64,000 nucleotides of DNA. Origin: Chloroflexota bacterium (GTDB taxonomy: Bacteria > Chloroflexota > Anaerolineae > Aggregatilineales > Phototrophicaceae). Every line of letters begins with the position of its first letter. Position 1 is the first letter of the stretch. A model generated the notes under the pieces. It was not told the DNA's origin. It did not search any database and saw nothing but the letters and a program-made list of their open reading frames with translations. Location: the NCBI GenBank assembly GCA_011523545.1, contig WTGN01000100.1, positions 18,744 through 82,743 on the forward strand, written 5' to 3'. Shown here one piece after another: positions 47,641 through 56,847 of this stretch. Position numbers and translations under genes: made by a program.

Positions 47641-48234
47641 AATCTGCGCTCGTCGTCAGGCTTGCCCAGGATGGCTGCTTCGGCTTATCGTGAGTAGATT
47701 CTTTCGCGCAAGCTGGAAAGCGCAAAACCGGCTTCCAGCGCCAGCGAGCGCATCAGAGTATGCGCGAGTCGGCAAAATCCTGCGATCCCATGCCCAGCTG
47801 CGCGGCCGGGTTGCTGGCCTCGCTCTTCCGCGATGTCAACTCGTCAATATTGAAGGTGCTGACGTAGCGGCGCCGGCGCTACCTGATCTCTCTGTCCACA
47901 ATTTCTGGACAGCTTCCCCGGCAGCGCCGAAACATTGATAGGGCGAATTTGCAGCCGATCCGCACCGCCCGAGCTATCATTTCCTGCCACCGGCAAACTG
48001 GATGAACGATCCGAACGGAGTCATCCAGTGGAACGGCAAGTATCAGCTCTTTTACCAGCACAATCCCTGCGCAGCTCTCTGGAGAGACAGGTCACTCGCT
48101 GCCACATTCCACTTCGGGAGTTGCGGAAGCCGCTAGTGGATCTCATTAGCCCAGCCAAGCTCGCACAGCTTGGGCTTGTGACCGATGCCAAGCTCGGCTT
48201 ATGATGACGGAATACGCCATATCCAGGTGAAACC
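47641..48234. other. Gene-free stretch with decayed coding remnants
   Basis: No intact gene. The left part reads on the minus strand as a possible worn C-terminus: TFNIDELTSRKSEASNP and on to DFADSRIL (near 47765-47870), then after a frameshift MRSLALEAGFALSSLRERIYSR with a TAA at 47685-47687; I do not recognise the family. The right part holds a GH32 fragment on the plus strand. The zone looks like a scar of deletions. Confidence 0.45.
47942..48136 (+). pseudogene. Truncated GH32 (invertase/fructanase-like) fragment
   Basis: Plus-strand frame translating ADPHRPSYHFLPPANWMND, then PNGVIQWNGKYQLFYQHNP. This is the diagnostic N-terminal blade of glycoside hydrolase family 32, including the nucleophile in WMNDPNG. 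After NPCAALW the match ends and a TAG follows at 48134-48136, so only about 45 of the ~450 residues survive. There is no start codon with an RBS. A relic of a lost fructan or sucrose gene. Confidence 0.7.
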
Positions 48235-49302
48235 ATGCGAAAGCGATTGCGGGATTTGGGCATTTTCATCGGACGCTTGCCGCCGGGAAAATACAACGCC
48301 ATCACCGATGTGCCCGGTGTCTTCGTAGGCCACAGGACCTTGATTTTCGATGAGCCGCGCGTCGCGCGTACGGGCGTGACAGTTATACTGCCGCGCGAAG
48401 GCGGGATTTGGAAAGACCATGCCTTTGCCGCCACCCACAGCCTCAACGGCAGTGGCGAGATGACCGGCGTCCACTGGATCGCGGAGTCCGGGATGCTCAC
48501 ATCGCCCATCGCCATCACCAATACCGCGCAGGTGGGCACGGTGCATGAGGCCTTGAACCGCTACGGCTACGACCTAGGTTGGACGGAGGTTTGGGATCTT
48601 CCCGTCGTCGCCGAAACCTGGGACGGCTGGCTGAATGATATGGCTGCCTTTCACGTCACTAAAGACCACGTGTACCAGGCGATTGAATCCGCTCGAAGCG
48701 GCCCGGTGGCGGAAGGCAATGTCGGCGGCGGCACCGGTATGATCTGTCACGATTTCAAAGGCGGGATTGGTACGGCTTCGCGGATGGTCAGCTGTCCCAG
48801 CGGGATCTTTTGCGTCGGCGCCTTGGTGCAAGCCAATTACGGGGCGCGCCAAGACCTGCGGGTGGACGGCGTCCCGGTCGGGCGAGATATCAGCTTCGAA
48901 AGCGTGCCCTCAAGCCGGGCGGAATCCCGGGGCGGGAGTTCGATCATTGTCATCATCGCTACCGATGCGCCGCTCGTACATTCCCAGTGCAAACGCCTGG
49001 CGCAACGCGCTACCATTGGTCTGGCGCGCGTCGGCGGCGTTGCGGAAAACGGCAGCGGTGACATCTTCCTGGCCTTCGCCACCGGCAACCAACTGGCGAG
49101 CGAATCGCAAGCGCCTTATGCGCTTCACATGCTGCCAAACGACCAGCTCAACGCTTTCTTCCTGGGCGTCGTGGAAGCAGTCGAAGAAGCGATTTTGAAC
49201 GCCCTCACCGGGGCGGAGACGATGACGGGTTACCGGGGGCGGACCGCCTACGAACTCCCGCTAGACGAGTTTCAGCGGATAATGGAGCGTGATCATTCAT
49301 GA
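48235..49302 (+). CDS. P1 family aminopeptidase (DmpA/BapA-like, S58)
   Basis: 355 residues. The N-terminus KYNAITDVPGVFVGHRT and the segment GNVGGGTGMICHDFKGGIGTASR are typical of DmpA-type Ntn hydrolases. The self-cleavage site that frees the catalytic serine is in SRGGSSIIVIIATDAPL, probably G234-S235. Family members release N-terminal D-, beta- or small residues, and BapA cleaves beta-alanyl peptides. Given the beta-alanine pathway elsewhere in the window, beta-peptide substrates are an attractive guess. Stop overlaps the next start (ATGA). Confidence 0.88.
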   Translation: MRKRLRDLGIFIGRLPPGKYNAITDVPGVFVGHRTLIFDEPRVARTGVTVILPREGGIWKDHAFAATHSLNGSGEMTGVHWIAESGMLTSPIAITNTAQVGTVHEALNRYGYDLGWTEVWDLPVVAETWDGWLNDMAAFHVTKDHVYQAIESARSGPVAEGNVGGGTGMICHDFKGGIGTASRMVSCPSGIFCVGALVQANYGARQDLRVDGVPVGRDISFESVPSSRAESRGGSSIIVIIATDAPLVHSQCKRLAQRATIGLARVGGVAENGSGDIFLAFATGNQLASESQAPYALHMLPNDQLNAFFLGVVEAVEEAILNALTGAETMTGYRGRTAYELPLDEFQRIMERDHS

Positions 49303-51746
49303 AGGGAACGATTCCGAGCCAGGCCCAAGTGGTGATTATTGGGGGCGGCGTTATCGGCTGTAGCGTAGCCTATCACCTGGCTAAATTTGGCATGAGCGAT
49401 GTTGTATTGCTGGAAAGAAAGGTTTTGACCAGCGGCACAACATGGCACGCGGCCGGTTTGGTGGGGCAATTGCGGGCCACACAGAATATGACCAAATTGG
49501 CCCAATACACCACTGAGTTATTTCGAGACCTGGGCGCGGAAACCGGCCAGGACACCGGCTTCAAACAGACCGGTTCGATTTCAATCGCTACCAATCAGGA
49601 GCGCTATGAGGAGTTGCTGCGCGGCGCGTCGATGGCCAAGGTGTTCGGGCTTGAGGTTGAAGTCGTCTCGATCAAAGAAGTATCGCAAATGTGGCCGATG
49701 ATGCGTGTTGACGACCTCGTTGGGGCGGTCTTCCTGCCAGGCGATGGCCAAACAAACCCGGTCGATACCACCCGCGCCTTTGCCAAAGGGGCTGAAAACT
49801 ACGGCGCCTCGATATTCGAAAATGTGAGGGTAACAGCCATCCATCAGAAGGAAGGCCGGGTAACTGGCGTGGCCACGGACCAGGGCGACATTCAGGCTGA
49901 TTACGTCGTCAATTGCGCCGGAATGTGGAGCCGGGAAGTAGGCAAAATGGCCGGGGTAAATGTTCCATTGCATGCTGCCGAGCACTTTTACCTTGTCACC
50001 GAACCCGTACCAGACCTTGAGCCAAATCGACCGGTTTTGCGAGACACTGGCGGCTGTACCTATTACAGAGAAGAGGTAGGCGCGATTTTGGCCGGCTTTT
50101 TTGAACCCAACGCCAAGCCCTGGGGCATGGATGGTATTCCCTCCGATTTCGAGTTTGCTACGCTCGGCGAAGACTGGGATCATATCGCCCCGATATTTGA
50201 GAAGGTCATTCACCGCATGCCACTGTTGGAAAACGTTGGCATACACGCCTTCATGAACGGTCCAGAAAGCTTTACCCCCGATGACCGCTACCAACTGGGC
50301 GAAGCGCCGGAGCTGGACAACTTCTTCGTAGCGGCTGGGTTTAACTCCGTTGGCATTCAATCTTCCGGCGGGGCGGGCAAGGTGCTGGCCGAGTGGATCA
50401 TCCATGGTCATCCGCCGATGGACTTATGGGACGTGGATATCCAGCGCAATCTCCCCTTTCAAAATAATAGAAAATACTTGCGCGAGCGCGTTGTAGAATC
50501 GTTGGGTTTGCTCTACGACATGCACTGGCCCTTTCGCCAGTACGAGACCGGCCGAGGCATTCGGAAGTCGCCCTTGCATGACCGTTTGGCCCGGCAGGGC
50601 GCCTGCTTCGGCGAGGCGGCCGGCTGGGAGCGTGCCAACTGGTTTGCGCCGCCCGGTGTACAGCCGGTCTACGAGTACAGTTATGGTCGGCAAAACTGGT
50701 TTGAGTACGCTGGCAACGAACACCACGCCGTGCGGGAAAATGTCGGTCTGTTTGACCAGACATCCTTTGCCAAATTCCTGCTCCAGGGTCGGGACGCGCT
50801 GCATATTCTCAACCGCGTCTGCGGCAACAATATAGACGTCCCAATCGGCAAAGTGGTTTACACCCAGCTATTGAATGAGCGCGGCGGCATTGAGGCTGAT
50901 ATTACCGTCACCAGAATAGAGCAAGACAGCTTCTTCATTGTCGACTCGAGCGCCAGTCAAACCAAGACATTTCACTGGATAAAGCGCCAGATTGGTCCCG
51001 ATGACTTCGCCGTGTTGACCGATATGACCTCGGCTTTTGCAGTCTTGAGCGTGATGGGGCCAAATTCAAGGGCGCTGCTAAGCTGCCTCACCAGCGCGGA
51101 CTTGTCGACGGAGGCCTTTCCCTTTGGCCGCTCAAAAGAAATAGATTTTGCCTGCGCTCGCCTCAGAGCCACCAGAATGTCATATGTCGGCGAGTTGGGC
51201 TGGGAACTGTATATCCCGGCGGATTTCGCCCAGCATGTCTACGACGCTATTGTAGCCGAAGGCGCCCCCTTTGATCTGGTACACTGTGGCTACCATGCCC
51301 TGAACTCATTGCGCATTGAAAAGGGCTATCGACATTGGGGACAGGACATTGGCGCTGCAGACAGTCCCTTTGAGGCCGGCCTGGGTTTTGCGGTCAACTT
51401 CAAGAAAGACGCCAACTTTAACGGCCGTGACATCTTACTCAAGCAGAAACAACAAGGCGTTAAGAAGCGCCTCGTCATGTTTGCCCTTGAAGACGAAAAA
51501 CCTTTGCTGTACCACAACGAGCCGATTTGGCGGAACAACCGGATTGTAGGTCACATTTGCTCTGGCATGTTCGGGTATACGCTGGGCACAGCCATAGGCA
51601 TGGGCTATATCATCCACGATCAGGTCATTACACGAGATTACGTTGACACCGGCGCCTATGAAGTTGAAATCGCCGGCGAGCGCATTCCCGCAAAAGCGTC
51701 GCTGCGGCCCTTTTATGACCCCAAGAGCGTGCGCGTAAGGACTTGA
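49299..51746 (+). CDS. FAD-dependent dimethylglycine/sarcosine dehydrogenase-like protein
   Basis: 815 residues. The N-terminal FAD domain has VVIIGGGVIGCSVAYHLAK and TSGTTWHAAGL, whose H50 corresponds to the residue carrying covalent FAD in mammalian dimethylglycine dehydrogenase. From about residue 430 a GcvT-like folate-binding domain follows (YEYSYGRQNWFEYAGNEHHAV, then GYHALNSLRIEKGYRHWGQD) with the C-terminal barrel. Such enzymes demethylate N-methyl amino acids and pass the one-carbon unit to tetrahydrofolate. It is translationally coupled to the P1 peptidase gene, which might release the N-methylated amino acid. Confidence 0.88.
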   Translation: MKGTIPSQAQVVIIGGGVIGCSVAYHLAKFGMSDVVLLERKVLTSGTTWHAAGLVGQLRATQNMTKLAQYTTELFRDLGAETGQDTGFKQTGSISIATNQERYEELLRGASMAKVFGLEVEVVSIKEVSQMWPMMRVDDLVGAVFLPGDGQTNPVDTTRAFAKGAENYGASIFENVRVTAIHQKEGRVTGVATDQGDIQADYVVNCAGMWSREVGKMAGVNVPLHAAEHFYLVTEPVPDLEPNRPVLRDTGGCTYYREEVGAILAGFFEPNAKPWGMDGIPSDFEFATLGEDWDHIAPIFEKVIHRMPLLENVGIHAFMNGPESFTPDDRYQLGEAPELDNFFVAAGFNSVGIQSSGGAGKVLAEWIIHGHPPMDLWDVDIQRNLPFQNNRKYLRERVVESLGLLYDMHWPFRQYETGRGIRKSPLHDRLARQGACFGEAAGWERANWFAPPGVQPVYEYSYGRQNWFEYAGNEHHAVRENVGLFDQTSFAKFLLQGRDALHILNRVCGNNIDVPIGKVVYTQLLNERGGIEADITVTRIEQDSFFIVDSSASQTKTFHWIKRQIGPDDFAVLTDMTSAFAVLSVMGPNSRALLSCLTSADLSTEAFPFGRSKEIDFACARLRATRMSYVGELGWELYIPADFAQHVYDAIVAEGAPFDLVHCGYHALNSLRIEKGYRHWGQDIGAADSPFEAGLGFAVNFKKDANFNGRDILLKQKQQGVKKRLVMFALEDEKPLLYHNEPIWRNNRIVGHICSGMFGYTLGTAIGMGYIIHDQVITRDYVDTGAYEVEIAGERIPAKASLRPFYDPKSVRVRT

Positions 51747-51863
51747 GATTTAGATTCAAACTCATCTTTCTTGCGCCGCTGAGATGAAATCGCTATTGGT
51801 CCGCTGCTATGCAAGCGCCAACTCAAAAGCGTTATCGATTGAATTCACTTTCGGACATTCAAT

Positions 51864-53390
51864 ATGGCTTCGTTCCTGATTGGCATTGATGTCGGCAGCA
51901 GCGCCTGCAAATGCATAATCGTCGATGACAGACTGCGCCCGGTCAGCCAAAGCGCGCAAGCGTATCCTACGCGCCATCCGCAACAGGCGGCCGCGGAGCA
52001 GGACCCCGAGGATTGGTACCGAAGCGCCTGTCAAGCGGTCCGCAACTGCCTGGACGCAAGCGGCATCAGGCCAGCGAGCGTCATGGGCATCTCTATCGCG
52101 GGGCCGGCCCACAGCGTCGCCTTGATGGATGGCGCGGGCGACATTCTGCATCCGACGATTCATTGGTCGGATTTGCGCAGCGCGCCACAGGCCGAGCGCC
52201 TCGAAACCGAATGCGGCGACGCCATATTCGCCGCCACCCTGTGCCGAGTCAATCCGGCATGGACGCTGCCGCAATTGCTTTGGCTGCGAGAGAACAGACC
52301 CGCCGTATACCGGCGATTGCGCCGCATTCTGGTGGTTAAGGATTATGTGCGGTATAGGCTCACCGGGCTTTATCAGACGGATGAGTATGATGCAATAGGC
52401 ACGCAGCTCTATGATGTGCGTGCCGGCGCTTGGTCGCCCGCCCTGCTTGAAATTGTCGATTTGACGGAAGACATGCTGCCGCAAGTTCGACCGGCGACCG
52501 ACATCAGCGGTGAGTTGACTGAGAATGCCGCGCGCGATTCTGGCTTGCTCAAAGGCACGCCGGTGGCCGTTGGCAGTGGTGATTCCGTGGTGGAGGCAGC
52601 CGGCATTGGCGCGATCGCGCCAGGACATTGCGTACTTAAGCTTGGCACGGCTGCAAACGTCAACCTGGTCATGCGCGCTGCCAAGCCCGCTCCCGGCGCG
52701 ATTCTATACCGACATGTCGTTGATCCGCATTGGTTCGCGATCACAGCGACCAATTCCGGAACCGCCACTTTGCAATGGTTTGCGGAGACCTTCTGTCGCG
52801 CTGCGAAGGAGCATCCCGCCGGGCTGCCTGCGTACAAGCAGGTAGAGTCGCTTGCCGCGGATTCTGTGCCGGGCGCGCGCGGTCTGCTGTTTCATCCTTA
52901 TTTGCGGGGCGAGCGGTCTCCGTACTGGGATCCGCGGTTGAGAGGCGACTTTGTTGGTATCCACAGACAGCACCGCCTGGAGGACTTTGCGCGCGCTATA
53001 ATGGAAGGCGTGGCATATTCGCTGCGCGATTGCTTCGAGCTCGTAAGTGATTTCGGCGAGTCAATTTCCAAGCTTCATTTGCTCGGCGGCGGCGCGAAGA
53101 GCCAGCTCTGGAGCCAACTCATCTGCGATGTGCTGGGTCGTCCAGTGCTGAAGCCGGCTGAACAATCGGCCGCCTACGGCGCCGCGATATTGGCTGGCAT
53201 TGCGACAGGCCTGTTCCAGGACTGGGTGGATTCGCAGCAGGTGCGTACCCTGCCAGTTGAAACATTGCAGCCTGCCGACGAAACGCGCCGGCTATACGAT
53301 GGCAATTTCGAGGCCTACCAGGCGGTGGCGCAGGCGCTCCGGCCCTATGTTCGGCGCTTGGGCGAGATTGCCGCCAGGGAGGAGCATTAA
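51864..53390 (+). CDS. FGGY family carbohydrate kinase (xylulokinase-like)
   Basis: 508 residues. The N-terminal phosphate loop is LIGIDVGSSACKCIIVD, the sugar-binding region GISIAGPAHSVALMDGAGDILHPTIHWSD, and the second ATPase-fold half contains LKLGTAANVNL and KLHLLGGGAKSQLWSQLICDVLGRPV, the FGGY signature region. It phosphorylates a ketose or polyol; the exact sugar is uncertain. Its stop is directly followed by the E1alpha start, so it is cotranscribed with the 2-oxoacid dehydrogenase genes. Confidence 0.88.
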   Translation: MASFLIGIDVGSSACKCIIVDDRLRPVSQSAQAYPTRHPQQAAAEQDPEDWYRSACQAVRNCLDASGIRPASVMGISIAGPAHSVALMDGAGDILHPTIHWSDLRSAPQAERLETECGDAIFAATLCRVNPAWTLPQLLWLRENRPAVYRRLRRILVVKDYVRYRLTGLYQTDEYDAIGTQLYDVRAGAWSPALLEIVDLTEDMLPQVRPATDISGELTENAARDSGLLKGTPVAVGSGDSVVEAAGIGAIAPGHCVLKLGTAANVNLVMRAAKPAPGAILYRHVVDPHWFAITATNSGTATLQWFAETFCRAAKEHPAGLPAYKQVESLAADSVPGARGLLFHPYLRGERSPYWDPRLRGDFVGIHRQHRLEDFARAIMEGVAYSLRDCFELVSDFGESISKLHLLGGGAKSQLWSQLICDVLGRPVLKPAEQSAAYGAAILAGIATGLFQDWVDSQQVRTLPVETLQPADETRRLYDGNFEAYQAVAQALRPYVRRLGEIAAREEH

Positions 53391-54404
53391 ATGCAAGAAT
53401 TGAGTATCCGCCTGCCGGAAGTACCCGACATTGCTCCGCTTGATACCTTCGATGCAGATTTGCTGAGCCTGATGTATCGGCAAATGGTATTGATCCGGCA
53501 ATTTGAATTGAAGGTCAATGAACTGTTCCTGCAAGGCATCATGCCGGGAACCATTCATCTGTCGCTGGGCCAGGAAGCCTGTGTTGTTGGCGCTTGCATG
53601 GCGCTGGAAGCGGATGATGTCATCACACTGACGCATCGCGGGCACGGCCAGGCACTGGCAAAAGGCATCAGCGCCGATGCATTGATGGCGGAGTTGTTCG
53701 GTAAGGAGACGGGCTGCTGCCGCGGCAAAGGCGGCTCTCTGCATGTCGGCGATATGTCGGTGGGCGCGCTGCCCGCGCTCGCTATTGTCGGCGCTTCCTC
53801 GCCAATCGCCGCGGGTATGGCATTCGCTTTTAAGCGCCGGGAGACAGGCCAGGTTGCTCTTAACTTTTTCGGCGAAGGCACCGCCAATAAAGGTGACTGG
53901 CACGAGGCGCTGAATCTGGCGGCGGTTTGGAAGCTGCCGGTGATTTTCCTCTGTGAAAACAATCTATACGGCGTGTCGACGCACATATCGGAGGTCATGG
54001 CGATCGAGTACGTGGCTGAACGCGCCGCCGCTTATGGCATGCCCGGCAGCACGATCTATGGAAACGACCCCATCATCGTCTTCCAGACGGTGATGGATGC
54101 GGCGAAACGCGCGCGAAGTGGCGCCGGGCCGACACTCATCGAATGCCTGACCTATCGGCGCGGCGGACATAAACGCGATGATCCCGGCGCTTACCGGCCG
54201 CGGGAAGAAGTCGAAGCATGGTTCAAAACCGATCCAATTCCGGCTTTTCGCGCAAGGCTGCTGAGGGATGAGCGATTCTCGCCGACTGCGCTTGACGCGC
54301 TGGACGAAGCCGCAGCGGCTACCATCGACGCGGCGGTAGACTTCGCGCTGGCGAGTGATGCGCCCGCTCTCACAACTGCGCTGGACTTTGTCTATGCTGA
54401 CTGA
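53391..54404 (+). CDS. 2-oxoacid (pyruvate/acetoin-type) dehydrogenase E1 alpha subunit
   Basis: 337 residues. The thiamine diphosphate motif runs from GEGTANKGDWHEALNLAAVW to the NN in LCENNLYGVSTH. The substrate-channel sequence HRGHGQALAKG and KETGCCRGKGGSLHVGDM is that of pyruvate/acetoin dehydrogenases rather than branched-chain ones. It decarboxylates a 2-oxoacid and passes the acyl group to a lipoyl domain. The start at 53391 abuts the kinase stop, and the end overlaps the E1beta start by 11 bases. Confidence 0.9.
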   Translation: MQELSIRLPEVPDIAPLDTFDADLLSLMYRQMVLIRQFELKVNELFLQGIMPGTIHLSLGQEACVVGACMALEADDVITLTHRGHGQALAKGISADALMAELFGKETGCCRGKGGSLHVGDMSVGALPALAIVGASSPIAAGMAFAFKRRETGQVALNFFGEGTANKGDWHEALNLAAVWKLPVIFLCENNLYGVSTHISEVMAIEYVAERAAAYGMPGSTIYGNDPIIVFQTVMDAAKRARSGAGPTLIECLTYRRGGHKRDDPGAYRPREEVEAWFKTDPIPAFRARLLRDERFSPTALDALDEAAAATIDAAVDFALASDAPALTTALDFVYAD

Positions 54405-55434
54405 CAGAACGGCGCCGGCCCCATCTTCAAAGCGCGAGCTCACGATTGTACAGGCCTTGCGCGAAGCGTTGCGGGAAGAAATGCGCCGTGACCAGCAGGT
54501 CTTCGTGCTGGGCGAGGACATCCGCATCGGCGGCTCATTTCTGTTCACGCTCGGTCTGCTCGATGAATTCGGTCCCGAGCGCGTTCTTAACACGCCGATA
54601 TCGGAAGCCGGTTTTGTGGGATTGGCGATTGGCGCCGCCATTCAAGGCATGCGCCCAATCATCGATTTCCAGTACGGGGACTTCATCTTCACCGCATTTG
54701 ATCAGATCATTCAACAATGTACCAAACTGCGCTATATGTCGGGCGGCCAGGTCAATATCCCGCTGGTGTTTCAACTGCCGACGGGCGCTTCTGGCCGTGG
54801 CGCGCAACACGCGAACTCGGTGGAAAACATATTCTTTGGCATTCCCGGCTTAAAGATCGTGACGCCGGCCACGCCTTATGACGCCAAAGGGTTGCTGAAG
54901 TCCGCCGTCCGTGACAATAACCCGGTGCTGTTCTGCGTGCATAAGCATCTGTACGGCAGCAAAGGGCGCCAACTGGCGAAGAGCAGCATAAGCCGGGGTC
55001 ACGTGCCCGATACAGAATATCTGATACCGCTGGGCAAAGGCGATATCAAGAAACCGGGCAGCGATATCACCGTCGTGGCCAATGGACAGATGTTGCACCG
55101 CAGCTTGAATGTGGCCGAGGCCCTCGAAAGCGACGGGCTGAGCGCGGAAGTCGTCGATCCACGTTGCCTGGTTCCTTTCGACACCGCACTGGTGATAGAC
55201 TCGGTAATGAAAACATCGCGCATCGTTATCGTCGAGGAAGGCAATGAACGGGGCGGTTGGGGCGCGCAACTGGCTGCCGACATCGCTAACCGGGCAATCG
55301 GATATTTGGACGCTCCCGTCCGGCGCGTTGCATCTCCCAATGTGCCTGTACCGTTTTCGCCCGTCTTGGAGCGTGCTGTCATTCCGAGCGAATCACGAAT
55401 CCGCGGCGCAATCCTTGAACTGATGGACCACTGA
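54394..55434 (+). CDS. 2-oxoacid dehydrogenase E1 beta subunit
   Basis: About 346 residues. Typical E1beta landmarks are LTIVQALREALREEMRRDQQVFVLGEDIRIGG, the FVGLAIGAAIQGMRPIIDFQYGDF segment near the thiamine, and the C-terminal transketolase domain (VVDPRCLVPFDTALVIDSVMKTSRIVIVEEG). It forms the heterotetramer with E1alpha. The ATG at 54394 lies inside the end of the E1alpha gene. Confidence 0.9.
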   Translation: MLTDRTAPAPSSKRELTIVQALREALREEMRRDQQVFVLGEDIRIGGSFLFTLGLLDEFGPERVLNTPISEAGFVGLAIGAAIQGMRPIIDFQYGDFIFTAFDQIIQQCTKLRYMSGGQVNIPLVFQLPTGASGRGAQHANSVENIFFGIPGLKIVTPATPYDAKGLLKSAVRDNNPVLFCVHKHLYGSKGRQLAKSSISRGHVPDTEYLIPLGKGDIKKPGSDITVVANGQMLHRSLNVAEALESDGLSAEVVDPRCLVPFDTALVIDSVMKTSRIVIVEEGNERGGWGAQLAADIANRAIGYLDAPVRRVASPNVPVPFSPVLERAVIPSESRIRGAILELMDH

Positions 55435-55435
55435 C

Positions 55436-55984
55436 ATGCGCGTCGAAGTGCTGGTGCCGCAGATTGGAGAGGCAGTCGCCGAATTGATATTGCTCGCCTG
55501 GCACAAGCATGTCGGCGACAAGATTGAGAAGGGCGATCTGCTTTTTGAAATCGACTCGGACAAAGCAATTGTCGAGGTGGATGCCTTCGTCGACGGGACC
55601 TTAACTCAAATTATCGAGCCCGACCAAAGCGCCGTCATGCCGCAGCAGGTGGTCGCGATAATTGAAACTGATAACGCGGTCCCTACAGTCGAAAGCGGCA
55701 GTGGCGCGGCAGGCCTCCCGGCTTCATTGCAGGAAACGTACGAGGACAACATAAGCGTAGCAGTTGAGGCCAGCGCCGCGGCAGAGCAGCAGGAGGTGAA
55801 GCTCGCCGATGCGCAAAGAGAAACGGCGCGCCCCAAGATCTCACCAAAAGCGAGACGCCTGGCAAAGCGAGCGGGCCTTGATTGGAACGGCATCTCAGGC
55901 AGCGGCAGCGATGGCATGATCATCGTCAGTGATATCGAACGGGCAATTGAAGCGCGAGACGAAGGCATCCATAGATCTAAGTGA
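55436..55984 (+). CDS. E2-like lipoyl/E1-E3-binding protein lacking the acyltransferase domain
   Basis: 182 residues. A lipoyl domain at 1-80 carries the modified lysine K43 in FEIDSDKAIVEVDA. An Ala/Glu-rich linker follows (about 85-130), then a peripheral subunit-binding domain at about 134-172 (ISPKARRLAKRAGLDWNGIS and GSGSDGMIIVSDIERAI). The stop at 55982 comes exactly where a full E2 would begin its catalytic domain with HxxxDG; nothing like it follows before the next gene. It may be a dedicated acyl carrier/adaptor that uses another E2 core, or a truncated E2. The start is one base after the E1beta stop. Confidence 0.85.
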   Translation: MRVEVLVPQIGEAVAELILLAWHKHVGDKIEKGDLLFEIDSDKAIVEVDAFVDGTLTQIIEPDQSAVMPQQVVAIIETDNAVPTVESGSGAAGLPASLQETYEDNISVAVEASAAAEQQEVKLADAQRETARPKISPKARRLAKRAGLDWNGISGSGSDGMIIVSDIERAIEARDEGIHRSK

Positions 55985-56024
55985 GGAAATTCTAGACACG
56001 GTAATGGACTAGGAGAGGATTCTT

Positions 56025-56777
56025 ATGTTGACTGAAGAACAGAAGTTTACCTTTGACCTGAAGGGCTATATTGTCCTGCCCGGCGTGCTCAAGCCAGATC
56101 TGGTTGATCGCTTGAAGGCCCACACCGAAATTATGGCGAACGATCCGGAGTCGCTGTCGGCGCATGAACGGTCATTGCCCGGCGGTCCGTTCGCTGAACT
56201 GATCGATCATCCCGCCGTCATTGATCTGCTGGAATTCACCATCTCCAACAATCCGGAAAAGTGGCGCTTGGAAAGCACATTTGTCAGCGTGCGCAAACAT
56301 GGCGATCAAGGCATAGGCCCCCACGGCGGCGGACCGACACTGAACCCCAACTACCATTATCATGCCTACAACAACAAGATTTATACCGGCATGCTGCGCG
56401 TGGTGTTCGAATTGAACGAAGTGGTGTACGACAAGGGCGGAACGCTTTTCATGGCTGGTTCGCATAAATCCAACTTCAAGGTTCCCCAAAGCGTCTTTGA
56501 CAAGAGCCGGCGCGAAGAAGTGACCAGGTCATTTCTCTTTGATCGCTATGCTTGCCCGCCGGGCTCTATCGTTGCCTTTGCCGAGGCGGTATGCCATTCC
56601 GGCAATACCTGGGAAGTGAAGGAGCACAACCGCATTGCGGTCTTCTATGCCTACAATCATGTCAACGTGCGCCACCACAAACCCAGATTTGATCAAGCCG
56701 TGATCGATGGCTTAAGCACGGAACGTCAGGCATTCTTCCGCGAGGTGTATCATCCGCTCTTCGATCGCCGTTACTAG
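56025..56777 (+). CDS. Phytanoyl-CoA dioxygenase (PhyH) family protein
   Basis: 250 residues. LTEEQKFTFDLKGYIVLPGVLKPDLVDRL is the usual N-terminal helix of PhyH proteins. The double-stranded beta-helix follows. A PhyH iron site needs HxD...H; here the best candidates are H in GIGPHGGGPT and H in EAVCHSGNTWEVKEHNR, while the HxD aspartate is not obvious. It may therefore be an iron/2-oxoglutarate oxygenase with a variant site. GGAGAGG precedes the ATG. Confidence 0.75.
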   Translation: MLTEEQKFTFDLKGYIVLPGVLKPDLVDRLKAHTEIMANDPESLSAHERSLPGGPFAELIDHPAVIDLLEFTISNNPEKWRLESTFVSVRKHGDQGIGPHGGGPTLNPNYHYHAYNNKIYTGMLRVVFELNEVVYDKGGTLFMAGSHKSNFKVPQSVFDKSRREEVTRSFLFDRYACPPGSIVAFAEAVCHSGNTWEVKEHNRIAVFYAYNHVNVRHHKPRFDQAVIDGLSTERQAFFREVYHPLFDRRY

Positions 56778-56847
56778 CGTTAGCCGAAGGCGGAAGGCGC
56801 CAAAAGCTGATGATGCGCCAAACCAATGTTGCAAAAGGCGAGACGGC

